A stretch of 64,000 bases of DNA from Enhydrobacter sp. (GTDB lineage: Bacteria > Pseudomonadota > Alphaproteobacteria > Reyranellales > Reyranellaceae), in assembly GCA_025808875.1 (NCBI GenBank), contig CP075528.1, positions 1,796,473 through 1,860,472 on the forward strand, read 5' to 3'. Shown here piece after piece: positions 41,061-49,485 of this stretch. The notes under the pieces were generated by a model that did no database searches, was not told where the DNA came from, and was given only the letters and a program-made list of their open reading frames with translations. Position numbers and translations under genes: made by a program. Position 1 is the first letter of the stretch; the number at the start of each line of letters is the position of its first letter.

Positions 41061-42755
41061 TCAGGAGGGGACGGCAGCGGCGGCGTGACGGGCCGCGATA
41101 TAGCCGAAGGTCAGGGCCGGGCCAATGGTGATGCCGGCGCCGGGATAGGTGCCGCCCATGACGCTGGTCATGTCGTTGCCGGCGGCATAGAGCCCCGGGA
41201 TGGGCCGGCCGGCGGTGTCCAGGACGCGTGCGCTGCCGTCTACCCGCAGGCCGAGGAAGGTGCCGATGTCGCCCGGCACCAGCTTCATGGCGTAGTACGG
41301 CGCCCGCGCCAGCGGTGCGATGCAGGGGTTGGGGCCCTCGTGGTTGGGATCGCCGTTGAAGCGATGGTAGGCGTCGGTGCCCTTGCCGAACTCGCGATCC
41401 TCACCCCGCGCGGCTCCCTCGTTGTAGCGCGCCACCGTCTGCTGAAGGACGGCCGCGTCGACGCCGATCCGGCCGGCCAGTTCGGGCCAGCTCGGCGCAC
41501 CGACCAGATAGCCGCTGCGCAGGTGCGGCCCGAGTGGCATCGGCGTCGGTCCGATACCTCCCATCCCGTAGCGGCGAATGGCGCGATGGTCGCAGAGCAG
41601 CCAGCAATGGGTGTCGGCGCGCTCGCGGCAGCTCTCGACCATGGCGGGGACGAAGTCGTGATAAGAGACCGCCTCGTTGGCGAAACGTCGGCCGGCCGGA
41701 TCGATCGCGATATAGCCCGGCTTGCCGCGGTCGAAGAAATGAGGAAAGGGCAGGGTGCCGCCGCCGGGCTGCGGCATCAGCGACACCGGCACCCAGGCCG
41801 CCGCATGGGCCACGTCCTCTGCGAGCGTTCCGCCCACCGCGCCGGCGAGGCGGATGCCGTCGCCGCGATTGCCGGATGGCGGCGCGGAGCGATGCGAATG
41901 GCCGTTGCGGACATGGCCGTAGTAGCGCTGCTGCAGCTCGGCATTGGCGGGGAAACCGCCGCAGGCCAGCACGACGCCGCGGCGGGCCGCGATCTCCTCG
42001 CGCCTGCCGTCGCGTTCGACGATGACGCCGGTCACGCGGCCGTCGCGGCTCACGAGCTCGACCACCGGCGTGGAGAGACGCAACTCGATGCCTCGCTCGA
42101 AGGCCGACAGCGCCATCGCCGCGATCAGCGCATTGCCGTTCGACAGTCGCGTGCCGCGATGATGGCTCAGGCGGTCGACGGCGTAGCGCGCCACCAGTCC
42201 GGCGACATGGAGCATCGATCTTGCCGAACGCGTCAGGTTGAAGACGTGGGGTAGGTCGCCGCGCCCGACCATCATGCCGCCGAACGCCATCATGGTCCTG
42301 AGCGGCGGCCGCAGCTCAGCAAAGCGCTTGCCCAGCCGCCGTCCATCGAACGGCTCGGGCAGCAGCGAACGGCCGCCCTGCGCGGCGCCCGGCTTGGTCG
42401 GGTGATAGTCGGCCCAGATCGGCACCGCGATGTAGCGCACGTGGGTGTTGTTCTCGAGGAACTCCACGGCCGGATTGCAGTTGTCGAGGAAGGCGTGCGC
42501 CAACTCTGCATTGAGCCGGTTGCCGGCCTCGTGCTGCAGATAGGTGAGCGCGTCCTCCTTCGAATCCGCGATGCCGAGCGCGCGGCCGTGCCGGTTGCCG
42601 GGAATCCAGATGACGCCGGCTGAATAGGACGTGGTGCCGCCGAACAGCGGCTCCTTCTCGATCATCAGCACGTCGAGTCCGGCATCCTTGCCGGCGAGCG
42701 CGGCGGAGAAGCCGGCCGCGCCGGACCCCACCACCAGAAGATCCACCTGTTTCAC
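41061..42755 (-). CDS. FAD-dependent oxidoreductase (3-ketosteroid dehydrogenase/fumarate reductase-like)
   Basis: The 564-residue protein has an N-terminal FAD-binding fold, VVGSGAAGFSAALAGKDAG and EKEPLFGGTTSYSAG, and a C-terminal block GNDMTSVMGGTYPGAGITIGPALTFG that closes the FAD site. It belongs to the FAD_binding_2 family containing ketosteroid delta-1-dehydrogenases and fumarate reductases. The GTG start overlaps the stop of the channel gene upstream by 4 bases (GTGA), so the two are translationally coupled. Substrate is unknown. Confidence 0.85.
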   Translation of the reverse strand: MKQVDLLVVGSGAAGFSAALAGKDAGLDVLMIEKEPLFGGTTSYSAGVIWIPGNRHGRALGIADSKEDALTYLQHEAGNRLNAELAHAFLDNCNPAVEFLENNTHVRYIAVPIWADYHPTKPGAAQGGRSLLPEPFDGRRLGKRFAELRPPLRTMMAFGGMMVGRGDLPHVFNLTRSARSMLHVAGLVARYAVDRLSHHRGTRLSNGNALIAAMALSAFERGIELRLSTPVVELVSRDGRVTGVIVERDGRREEIAARRGVVLACGGFPANAELQQRYYGHVRNGHSHRSAPPSGNRGDGIRLAGAVGGTLAEDVAHAAAWVPVSLMPQPGGGTLPFPHFFDRGKPGYIAIDPAGRRFANEAVSYHDFVPAMVESCRERADTHCWLLCDHRAIRRYGMGGIGPTPMPLGPHLRSGYLVGAPSWPELAGRIGVDAAVLQQTVARYNEGAARGEDREFGKGTDAYHRFNGDPNHEGPNPCIAPLARAPYYAMKLVPGDIGTFLGLRVDGSARVLDTAGRPIPGLYAAGNDMTSVMGGTYPGAGITIGPALTFGYIAARHAAAAVPS

Positions 42756-43900
42756 TTGTCGTCCGCCTCTGACGCTACCTTGCCTTCATTCTCGCTGCGC
42801 CGCCGCCGTGCCTCCCTTTCGACAGCCTCGACCAGCGCGGGGATGTGCGACGCGATCTCATAGAAGTCGCTGGCGTAAAGCACCAGCAGCGTCGCCGGTG
42901 CCGTCGTGACGACGGTTGCCGTCCGTGGCTGGCGGTCGAGAAGCGCCATTTCGCCGAAGAAGGTGCCTTGCCCGAGACGGACCGGCCCTCGTGGCAGGCG
43001 AACCTCGACCTCGCCCTCGGAAATGAAGAACATCGAGTCGCCGGTCTCACCGTGCCGCACGACGACGATGCGCGGCGGATAGTGGCGGACCCGCAGTTTC
43101 CCCACGATCTCCGACAAGGTGACGGTGCCGAGGGCCGCGAACATCGGCACCCTGGTCACCTGATCCCACACCCTGAGATATTCGCGCCGACGCTCCTCCT
43201 CGGCAAAGCCCGTTGCGAGGATGCCGGTCATCAACGCCAGCACGAGGATGCCGCTCACCATCACCAGCGAGCCGACCATCTTGCCGCCGACGGTATGCGG
43301 AACGACATCGCCGTAACCCGTCGTCGTCAGGGTGACAACGGCCCACCACAGGGCGGCCGGAATGCTTCCGAACAGATCGGCCTGGCCTTCGCGCTCCAGC
43401 AGGTGGGTCGCGGTGGCGGCGGCAACGAGGACGACCAGAAACACCACGACGACGCTCGCCAGCGTCGCCCTCTCGTTGGAGATGACGCGGCCGAGCGTCG
43501 TCATGGCGGGAGCGTGCAGGACGAGCTTCAATATCCAGAGGATGCAGAAGATCGCCGCCATCTCGCTGTCGGCCTGGACGGCGCCGGTCGTGATCGACAG
43601 CGCCGGAAGGATCGCCAGCAGGCCGATCAGGCCGTTGAACGACAGTGCCCACCTGAGCCGGGCCGCCGCGGCCGGCAATCCGGCGTAGCGCGGCATCTCG
43701 GGCGCCGACCAGATCCGGACGACGTACTCGGCCAGGAAGATCACCGCGACAAGGGCGATGATCGCCGTCAGCGTTTCGTAGATTTCGGGCGGCAGGTCCG
43801 CCGTTGTGGACAAGGCGACGGCGATCAAGCCTGCTACCAGCGTCGACAGATGGAACGTGCGCCAGCGGCGCCCGGCCCGGGTATTGTCGGAGCGCCGCAT
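42752..43900 (-). CDS. Cyclic-nucleotide-gated potassium channel, MloK1-like
   Basis: The 382-residue protein has an S1-S6 layout with the K+ selectivity filter TTGYGD preceded by FGSIPAALWWAVVTL, and a C-terminal cyclic-nucleotide-binding domain with FFGEMALLDRQPRTATVV (phosphate-binding cassette; Arg binds cAMP in the family). Layout and spacing match MloK1 of Mesorhizobium, a cAMP-gated K+ channel. The start at 43900 is preferred; a GTG at 43945 is possible. It is the first gene of the minus-strand run with the flavoprotein and manC. Confidence 0.92.
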   Translation of the reverse strand: MRRSDNTRAGRRWRTFHLSTLVAGLIAVALSTTADLPPEIYETLTAIIALVAVIFLAEYVVRIWSAPEMPRYAGLPAAAARLRWALSFNGLIGLLAILPALSITTGAVQADSEMAAIFCILWILKLVLHAPAMTTLGRVISNERATLASVVVVFLVVLVAAATATHLLEREGQADLFGSIPAALWWAVVTLTTTGYGDVVPHTVGGKMVGSLVMVSGILVLALMTGILATGFAEEERRREYLRVWDQVTRVPMFAALGTVTLSEIVGKLRVRHYPPRIVVVRHGETGDSMFFISEGEVEVRLPRGPVRLGQGTFFGEMALLDRQPRTATVVTTAPATLLVLYASDFYEIASHIPALVEAVEREARRRRSENEGKVASEADDK

Positions 43901-44039
43901 GATGGCATAGGCACGGGCGCGATTGGTCGGTAGTGCTGCCGTCACCGAGCGACCATAGGCGCGCTGGCCTGCAAATTGCAACGCGGCGCCCGCCGGTCTA
44001 CGGTCGCACTGAGTGGGTAACAGTCGAAAGGGGGCTCCG

Positions 44040-45041
44040 ATGATTCTGGGACGTAGGACTGCATTGACGGCCGGCATTGGCGCGTTGGCGATGGCTCCGG
44101 CGATCGTGCGCGCCCAGGCGGCGATGAAACTCGATCTGTCGACGGTCTGGCCGGACGGCAACTTCCATACCGTCAACGCCAAGAAGTTCGCCGAGGAGAC
44201 CAAGAAGGCGACCAACGGCGCCGTCGACATCACGGTGAAGGCGGGCGGCCAGCTCGGCTTCAAGGGACCGGAACAGCTGCGCGCGGTGCGCGACGGGCTG
44301 GTGCCGATGGCCGACGTCCTCAACATCCAGCAGATCGGCGACGAGCCGCTGCTCGGCGCCGAAGGCATCCCCTTCATCTCCAACAACATCGAGGAGCTGA
44401 AGGTGCTGCACAAGTACCTGCGGCCCGAGTACGAGAAGATCGCGCTGAAGAACAATCAGACGATCCTCTACATGGTGCCGTGGCCGACGCAGTACCTGCA
44501 CCTCAAGGTCAAGGCCGAGTCGCTCGATGCGCTGAAGGGCATCAAGATCCGTGTGCCCGACAAGAACGCGCAGGACATGTGCAGTGCCATCGGCATGGCG
44601 CCCGCGCTGATCCCGTGGGGCGAGACCATCGCGGCGCTGTCTTCGGGGGCTGTCGCCGGCGTGTCGACCTCGGCGGTGTCGGGCGTCGACGGCAAGTTCT
44701 GGGAGTTCCTGAAGTTCTTCCACCAGACCAACCACGCTTGGTCGTGCCAGATCGTCACCATCAACAACGACACTTGGAAGAAGGTCGGCGCGGCCAACCA
44801 GAAGGTCATCGCCGATCTCGCCAGGAAGATGGAGCCCGACTTCTGGGCGTCGTCGCTCAAGGCCGACACCGACAGCTCCAAGCGGCTGACCGAGGGCGGC
44901 ATGACCATGGTGGTGCCGTCGGCACAGATGATGGCCGACCTGCGCGCCAAGACGGCGCCCATGATCACCGACTTCATCAAGCGCGTGCCGGCGGCCGAGA
45001 AGCCGATCAAGGCCTACCTCGCGGAAATGAAGCGGGCGTGA
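44040..45041 (+). CDS. TRAP transporter solute-binding protein, DctP family (second system)
   Basis: The 333-residue receptor starts with a possible Tat-type signal (GRRTALTAGIGALAMAP, cleavage near VRA-QA), then the DctP fold with GGQLGFKGPEQLRAVRDGLV and GIKIRVPDKNAQD. The ATG at 44040 has a GAAAGGGGG site upstream; a GTG nine codons earlier is in frame but less likely. It delivers solute to the QM permease of the two following genes. The substrate is not given by sequence; the downstream GS-like, ADH and dimethylglycine-dehydrogenase-like genes hint at an amine-containing compound. Confidence 0.92.
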   Translation: MILGRRTALTAGIGALAMAPAIVRAQAAMKLDLSTVWPDGNFHTVNAKKFAEETKKATNGAVDITVKAGGQLGFKGPEQLRAVRDGLVPMADVLNIQQIGDEPLLGAEGIPFISNNIEELKVLHKYLRPEYEKIALKNNQTILYMVPWPTQYLHLKVKAESLDALKGIKIRVPDKNAQDMCSAIGMAPALIPWGETIAALSSGAVAGVSTSAVSGVDGKFWEFLKFFHQTNHAWSCQIVTINNDTWKKVGAANQKVIADLARKMEPDFWASSLKADTDSSKRLTEGGMTMVVPSAQMMADLRAKTAPMITDFIKRVPAAEKPIKAYLAEMKRA

Positions 45042-45619
45042 CGGCTCCGGCCGGCGCCGACGCAGGGGCGCCCGCGCCCCTGCGCCTCCTTCTCGTGGCA
45101 ATCGACAGGCTCGGCCGGCTCGACGGCTGGCTGGGCGCGCTCTGCCTGGCGGCGCTCGCCTGCCTGATGATGGCCGAGGTGGCGTTGCGCTCGCTGTCGG
45201 ACGTCTTCCCGGTCTTGCCGTCCGACATTCCGGTGGCCTGGGAGTACGGCTCCTACCTGATGGCGGCGGCCTTCACCTTCGGCGTCGCCATGACGCTGCG
45301 CGCCGGCGGGCACATCCGGGTCACGATCGTGCTGGCACGCCTGTCGCCGGCCGTGCGCCGCTGGGCCGAGGTCGTGCTGGCGGCGATCGGCACGGCCTTC
45401 ACCGGCTTCCTCGCCTACTCGCTCGTCAACTTCACCTGGCGCAGCTTCGACAGCGGCCAGACCTCGATCTCGAGCGGCAGTCCGTTGTGGGTGCCGCAGG
45501 CGCTGATCACCCTCGGGATCTGCCTGGTCGTGATCCAGTTCGTCGCCCGCTTCGTGCGCGCGCTGCTCGGCCTGCCGGTCGAGAACCCCGCGATGCGCGC
45601 CGCTTCCCACGCCGAATGA
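45038..45619 (+). CDS. TRAP transporter small permease, DctQ family (second system)
   Basis: The 193-residue protein has four hydrophobic helices (about residues 32-55, 72-90, 105-128, 155-175). It starts with GTG overlapping the receptor stop (GTGA), and its stop overlaps the M-subunit ATG (ATGA). Context and topology define it as the Q subunit, as sequence is little conserved. Confidence 0.9.
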   Translation: MTAPAGADAGAPAPLRLLLVAIDRLGRLDGWLGALCLAALACLMMAEVALRSLSDVFPVLPSDIPVAWEYGSYLMAAAFTFGVAMTLRAGGHIRVTIVLARLSPAVRRWAEVVLAAIGTAFTGFLAYSLVNFTWRSFDSGQTSISSGSPLWVPQALITLGICLVVIQFVARFVRALLGLPVENPAMRAASHAE

Positions 45620-46920
45620 TCGAAGCCGCCGTCACCATGTTCGTCGTGCTGTTCGCCTTCCTGGCGGGCGGCCTGTGGATCGGCTGGACGCTGGCGCTCA
45701 CCGGCCTGCTGCTGCTGGCGATCTTCCGCGACATCCCGCTCGACAAGCTGCTGGCGCAGTACACGTGGAACATCCTGACGACGCAGGAATTGCTGGCGCT
45801 GCCGCTGTTCATCCTGATGGGCGAGATCCTGTTCCGCACGCGCCTGTCGCAGTCGCTGTTCCGCGGCCTGTCGCCGTGGGCGGCGCTGCTGCCGGGCCGC
45901 CTGCTGCACGTCAACGTCATCGGCTGCACGATCTTCGCGGCGATCTCCGGCTCGTCAGCCGCCACCACGCAGGTCGTGGGCCGCATCTCGGTCGGTGAGC
46001 TCACCAGGCGCGGCTACTCGAAAGAGGTCGCGGTCGGTTCGCTGGCCGGTGCCGGGACGCTTGGCTTCCTGATTCCGCCGTCCAACATCATGATCATCTA
46101 CGGCGTGCTGGGCGACGTCTCGATCGCCAAGCTGTTCACCGCCGGCTTCATCCCGGGTTTCCTGCTGGCGGCATCGTTCATGATCTGGATCATGCTCCAC
46201 GCCACGCTGAAGCCCGGCATCGTTCCGGCGGACCAGCGCAAGACCCGCTTCGCCTCGAAGGCCGAGTACCTGTCGTCGCTGCGCGAACTCGGGCCGGCCG
46301 TGTTCCTCATCCTGTGCGTGCTGGGCTCGATCTACGGCGGCATCGCCACGCCCTCGGAGGCGGCCGCCGTCGGCGTGTTCGGTGCGTTGCTGGTGGCGGG
46401 CTACCAACGCGAGCTCTCGGCCCGTGCGTTGCAGGCCATCGCCATCGGCGCGGTGCAGACCTGCGCCATGATCGCGCTGATCGTGCTCGGCGCCTCGATC
46501 CTGGGCAGCGCAACGGCCTTTCTCGGCATCCCGGCGACGGTGGCGGAGTTCGTCCGCAGCCTCGGCCTGCAGCCGCTGCTGCTGATCGCGGCGCTCATCG
46601 TCTTCTACATCGTGCTGGGCTGCTTCCTCGACGGCTTCAGCATGATCGTCATGACGCTGCCCATCGTCCTGCCGATCGTGAAGGCGGCGGGCTTCGATCC
46701 ACTGTGGTTCGGCGTCTTCCTGGTGCTGGTCGTCGAGATGTCGCAGATCACGCCGCCGGTGGGCTTCAACCTGTTCGTCATCCAGGGCCTCACCGGCGAC
46801 GGCCTCGGCCATCTCGCCCGCGTCACCCTGCCGTATCTGCTGATCATGGTGTGCTTCACCATGATGCTGGCGGTCTTTCCCGACATTGCCCTCTGGCTTC
46901 CCCGCTACCTCAGCAGCTAG
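45616..46920 (+). CDS. TRAP transporter large permease, DctM family (second system)
   Basis: The 434-residue membrane protein has DctM signatures: TIFAAISGSSAATTQVVG, GAGTLGFLIPPSNIMIIYG, ATPSEAAAVGVFG, and EMSQITPPVGFNLFVIQG. It is the transport subunit for the receptor at 44040. A GC-rich inverted repeat (46922-46934) sits between its stop and the next gene, 27 bases apart. Confidence 0.94.
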   Translation: MIEAAVTMFVVLFAFLAGGLWIGWTLALTGLLLLAIFRDIPLDKLLAQYTWNILTTQELLALPLFILMGEILFRTRLSQSLFRGLSPWAALLPGRLLHVNVIGCTIFAAISGSSAATTQVVGRISVGELTRRGYSKEVAVGSLAGAGTLGFLIPPSNIMIIYGVLGDVSIAKLFTAGFIPGFLLAASFMIWIMLHATLKPGIVPADQRKTRFASKAEYLSSLRELGPAVFLILCVLGSIYGGIATPSEAAAVGVFGALLVAGYQRELSARALQAIAIGAVQTCAMIALIVLGASILGSATAFLGIPATVAEFVRSLGLQPLLLIAALIVFYIVLGCFLDGFSMIVMTLPIVLPIVKAAGFDPLWFGVFLVLVVEMSQITPPVGFNLFVIQGLTGDGLGHLARVTLPYLLIMVCFTMMLAVFPDIALWLPRYLSS

Positions 46921-46921
46921 T

Positions 46922-46934
46922 CTGCCGCCGGCAG
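46922..46934 (+). terminator. Short palindromic hairpin between dctM-like gene and GS-family gene
   Basis: CTGCCG and CGGCAG flank one central C (46922-46934), a 6-bp palindrome just after the M-subunit stop and before the ribosome site of the GS-family gene. It could end some transcripts or protect an mRNA end. No T-run follows, so evidence is weak. Confidence 0.3.
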
Positions 46935-46947
46935 CTTTGGGGGAGAG

Positions 46948-48312
46948 ATGGAACCGCGCCAGGTCAGGACGGCCGCAGACGCGCTGAAGATCGTCAGGCA
47001 GCGGGGGCTCAGCCATGTGAAGGTCGGCGTGCACGACCTCGACGGCGTCCTGCGCGGCAAGTATCTGCACGTCGACAAGTTCAGGTCCGCGCTCGAGGGC
47101 GGGATGGGTTTTTGCGACGTCGTGCTGGGCTGGGACTCCTACGACCAGCTCTACGACAACGTCACCTACACCGGCTGGCACACCGGCTATCCCGACGCCC
47201 AGGTCCGCATCCTGCCGCGGACCTGCCGGGAGATCGCGACCGAGCCCGGCAACCTCCTGTTCCTCTGCGAGTTCGACGGGCGCGCCGAGGCGCTTTGTCC
47301 GCGCGGCGTGCTCAGGCGCGTGCTGGCGCGCGCCGGCGAGCTCGGCTTCGAGGTCAAGGTCGGCTTCGAGTACGAGTTCTTCGTCTTCGCCGAGACTGCC
47401 GTCTCGATCCGCGAGAAGGGCTACCGGAACCTGAAGCCGATCTCGCCCGGCTTCTTCGGCTACTCGATGCTGCGCAATTCCGTCATGAGCGACTGGTACA
47501 AGGACCTGCTGGCCATGTGCGAGACCATGGACATGGGCATCGAGGGCCTGCACACCGAGACGGGGGCCGGCGTGCTGGAGGCGGCGCTGCGCGTCGCCGG
47601 CGGGCTCGAGGCCGCCGACCGCGCCGCGCTCTTCAAGCTCTACACCAAGGTGCTGGCGCAGAAGCGCGACTGGCTCGCCACCTTCATGGCCAAGTGGTCG
47701 AAGGACTGGCCGGGTTGCGGCGGCCACATGCACATGTCGTTGTGGAAGGACGGCAAGCCCGCCTTCCACGACGACAAGGCGCCGCATCGCATGAGCCGGG
47801 TCATGCGCCAGTTCGTGGCCGGCCAGCAGGCGCTGATGCCGGAGCTTCTGGCGATGGTCGCCTCGAACGTGAATTCCTATCGCCGGCTGATCCCGGGCTT
47901 CTGGGCGCCGACCGTCTCGGCCTGGGGCGTCGAGAACCGCACCACGGCGCTGCGCGTCATCCCGGGTTCGCCCAAGTCGACGCGCGTCGAATATCGCGTC
48001 GCCGCCGCCGACGCCAACCCCTATCTCGCGCTCGCTGCCGCCGTCGCCTCGGGCCTGTGGGGCATCGAACAGAAGCTCGATCCGGGCGAGCCGGTGCAGG
48101 GCAACTCCTACGACCGCAAGCATCCGGCCAAGGCGCAACTGCCGCGCAGCCTGATGGAGGCGGCCGGGCGGCTCAAGGCCTCGAAGCCGGCACGCCAGCT
48201 CTTCGGCGACGCCTTCGTCGATCACTATTCCGCAACACGCGAATGGGAAGAGCGCGAATTCCGCAAGGCCATCACCGAGTGGGAACTCGACCGCTACATG
48301 GAAATCATCTGA
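46948..48312 (+). CDS. Glutamine synthetase family protein (PuuA/GlnT-like ligase)
   Basis: The 454-residue protein has the glutamine synthetase active-site marks: metal Glu pair in FEYEFF, HTETGAGVLEAAL, HxHxS in GGHMHMSLW, and EYRVAAADANPYLALAAAVASG. It lacks the adenylylation Tyr context of GlnA-I and resembles gamma-glutamyl-amide ligases of the PuuA/GlnT group, which attach glutamate to an amine. In this cluster it may activate an amine imported by the TRAP system. It overlaps the next gene by one base (ATG inside TGATG). Confidence 0.87.
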   Translation: MEPRQVRTAADALKIVRQRGLSHVKVGVHDLDGVLRGKYLHVDKFRSALEGGMGFCDVVLGWDSYDQLYDNVTYTGWHTGYPDAQVRILPRTCREIATEPGNLLFLCEFDGRAEALCPRGVLRRVLARAGELGFEVKVGFEYEFFVFAETAVSIREKGYRNLKPISPGFFGYSMLRNSVMSDWYKDLLAMCETMDMGIEGLHTETGAGVLEAALRVAGGLEAADRAALFKLYTKVLAQKRDWLATFMAKWSKDWPGCGGHMHMSLWKDGKPAFHDDKAPHRMSRVMRQFVAGQQALMPELLAMVASNVNSYRRLIPGFWAPTVSAWGVENRTTALRVIPGSPKSTRVEYRVAAADANPYLALAAAVASGLWGIEQKLDPGEPVQGNSYDRKHPAKAQLPRSLMEAAGRLKASKPARQLFGDAFVDHYSATREWEEREFRKAITEWELDRYMEII

Positions 48313-49478
48313 TGTCCCAGCCTCTCGTCGGCAACTGGAACTATCCGACCTCGATCCGCTTCGGCGTCGGCCGCATCCGCGAGCTGCCCGACGCCTGCAA
48401 GGCGGTCGGGTTCAAGCGGCCATTGCTGGTCACCGATCCAGGGCTGGCCAAGTTGTCGATGATCTCGGATGCCACGGTGGCGTTGCGCAAGGCAGGGCTC
48501 GAGGTCGCGCTGTTCTCCGACGTGAAGCCCAACCCGGTCGCACGCAACGTCGAGGCGGGCATCCAGGTGCTGCGCGCCGGCAAGCACGACGGCGTGATCG
48601 CGTGGGGCGGCGGCTCGGGCATCGACACCGCCAAGGCGATCGCCTTCATGGCCGGCCAGGCGCGGCCGCTGTGGGACTTCGAGGATGTTGGCGACTGGTG
48701 GACGCGCGCCAACCCCGTCGGGATCTTTCCGTCGATCGCCGTGCCGACGACGGCCGGCACCGGCTCGGAGACCGGCCGCGCCTCGGTGATCACCAACGAG
48801 CAGACGCACACCAAGAAGGTGATCTTCCATCCGAAGATGATGCCGTCGATCGTCATCGCCGATCCCGAGCTCACGGTCGGCCTGCCGCCCAAGCTGACGG
48901 CCGGTACCGGCATGGACGCCTTCATCCATTGCCTCGAGGCCTATTGCGCGCCGGGCTATCACCCCTACGCCGAGGGCATCGCCGTCGAGGGCATGCGGCT
49001 GGTGAAGGAGAACCTCGCCCGCGCGGTCAAGGACGGCCGCGACCTCGAGGCGCGCGCCCACATGCTGGCGGCCTCGCAGATGGGCTCGACCGCCTTCCAG
49101 AAGGGGCTGGGCGCCATCCATTCGCTGTCGCATCCGGTCGGTGCGGTGCTCGACACGCATCATGGCCTGACCAACGCCGTCGCCATGCCCTACGTGCTGA
49201 CATTCAATCGTCCGGCGATCGACGAGAAGATCCAGCGGCTGGCGCGTTGGCTCGGGCTGCGGGCGCCGACCTTCGACGGCTTCATGCAATGGGCGCTCGA
49301 CCTGCGCCGCGAAGTCGGCATCCCGCACACGTTGGCCGAGCTCGGCGTCAAGGAAAGCCACCTCGACCAGTTCGCCGAGATGGCCGCGGTCGACCCGACG
49401 GCCGGCGGTAATCCAGTGAAGGTCGGCATCCCCGAGATGCGCCGGATGTACGGCGCGGCGCTGAGCGGCCGGCTGTGA
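48312..49478 (+). CDS. Iron-containing alcohol dehydrogenase
   Basis: The 388-residue protein is a group III, Fe-dependent dehydrogenase: GWGGGSGIDTAKAIAF-like dinucleotide loop (residues about 95-110), PTTAGTGSET, and metal ligands DAFIH, HSLSHPVGAVLDTHHG. It would oxidise an alcohol or semialdehyde, or reduce an aldehyde, using NAD(P). It is translationally coupled with the GS-family gene and separated from the following flavoprotein by 7 bases. A role on an amine-derived aldehyde is an inference. Confidence 0.93.
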   Translation: MSQPLVGNWNYPTSIRFGVGRIRELPDACKAVGFKRPLLVTDPGLAKLSMISDATVALRKAGLEVALFSDVKPNPVARNVEAGIQVLRAGKHDGVIAWGGGSGIDTAKAIAFMAGQARPLWDFEDVGDWWTRANPVGIFPSIAVPTTAGTGSETGRASVITNEQTHTKKVIFHPKMMPSIVIADPELTVGLPPKLTAGTGMDAFIHCLEAYCAPGYHPYAEGIAVEGMRLVKENLARAVKDGRDLEARAHMLAASQMGSTAFQKGLGAIHSLSHPVGAVLDTHHGLTNAVAMPYVLTFNRPAIDEKIQRLARWLGLRAPTFDGFMQWALDLRREVGIPHTLAELGVKESHLDQFAEMAAVDPTAGGNPVKVGIPEMRRMYGAALSGRL

Positions 49479-49485
49479 TACCCCG

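Noticed and set aside
45955..48225. A 756-codon open frame antisense to dctM-like and GS-like genes
   Set aside because: Same GC artefact; the sense-strand genes have full motif sets and tight operon spacing.
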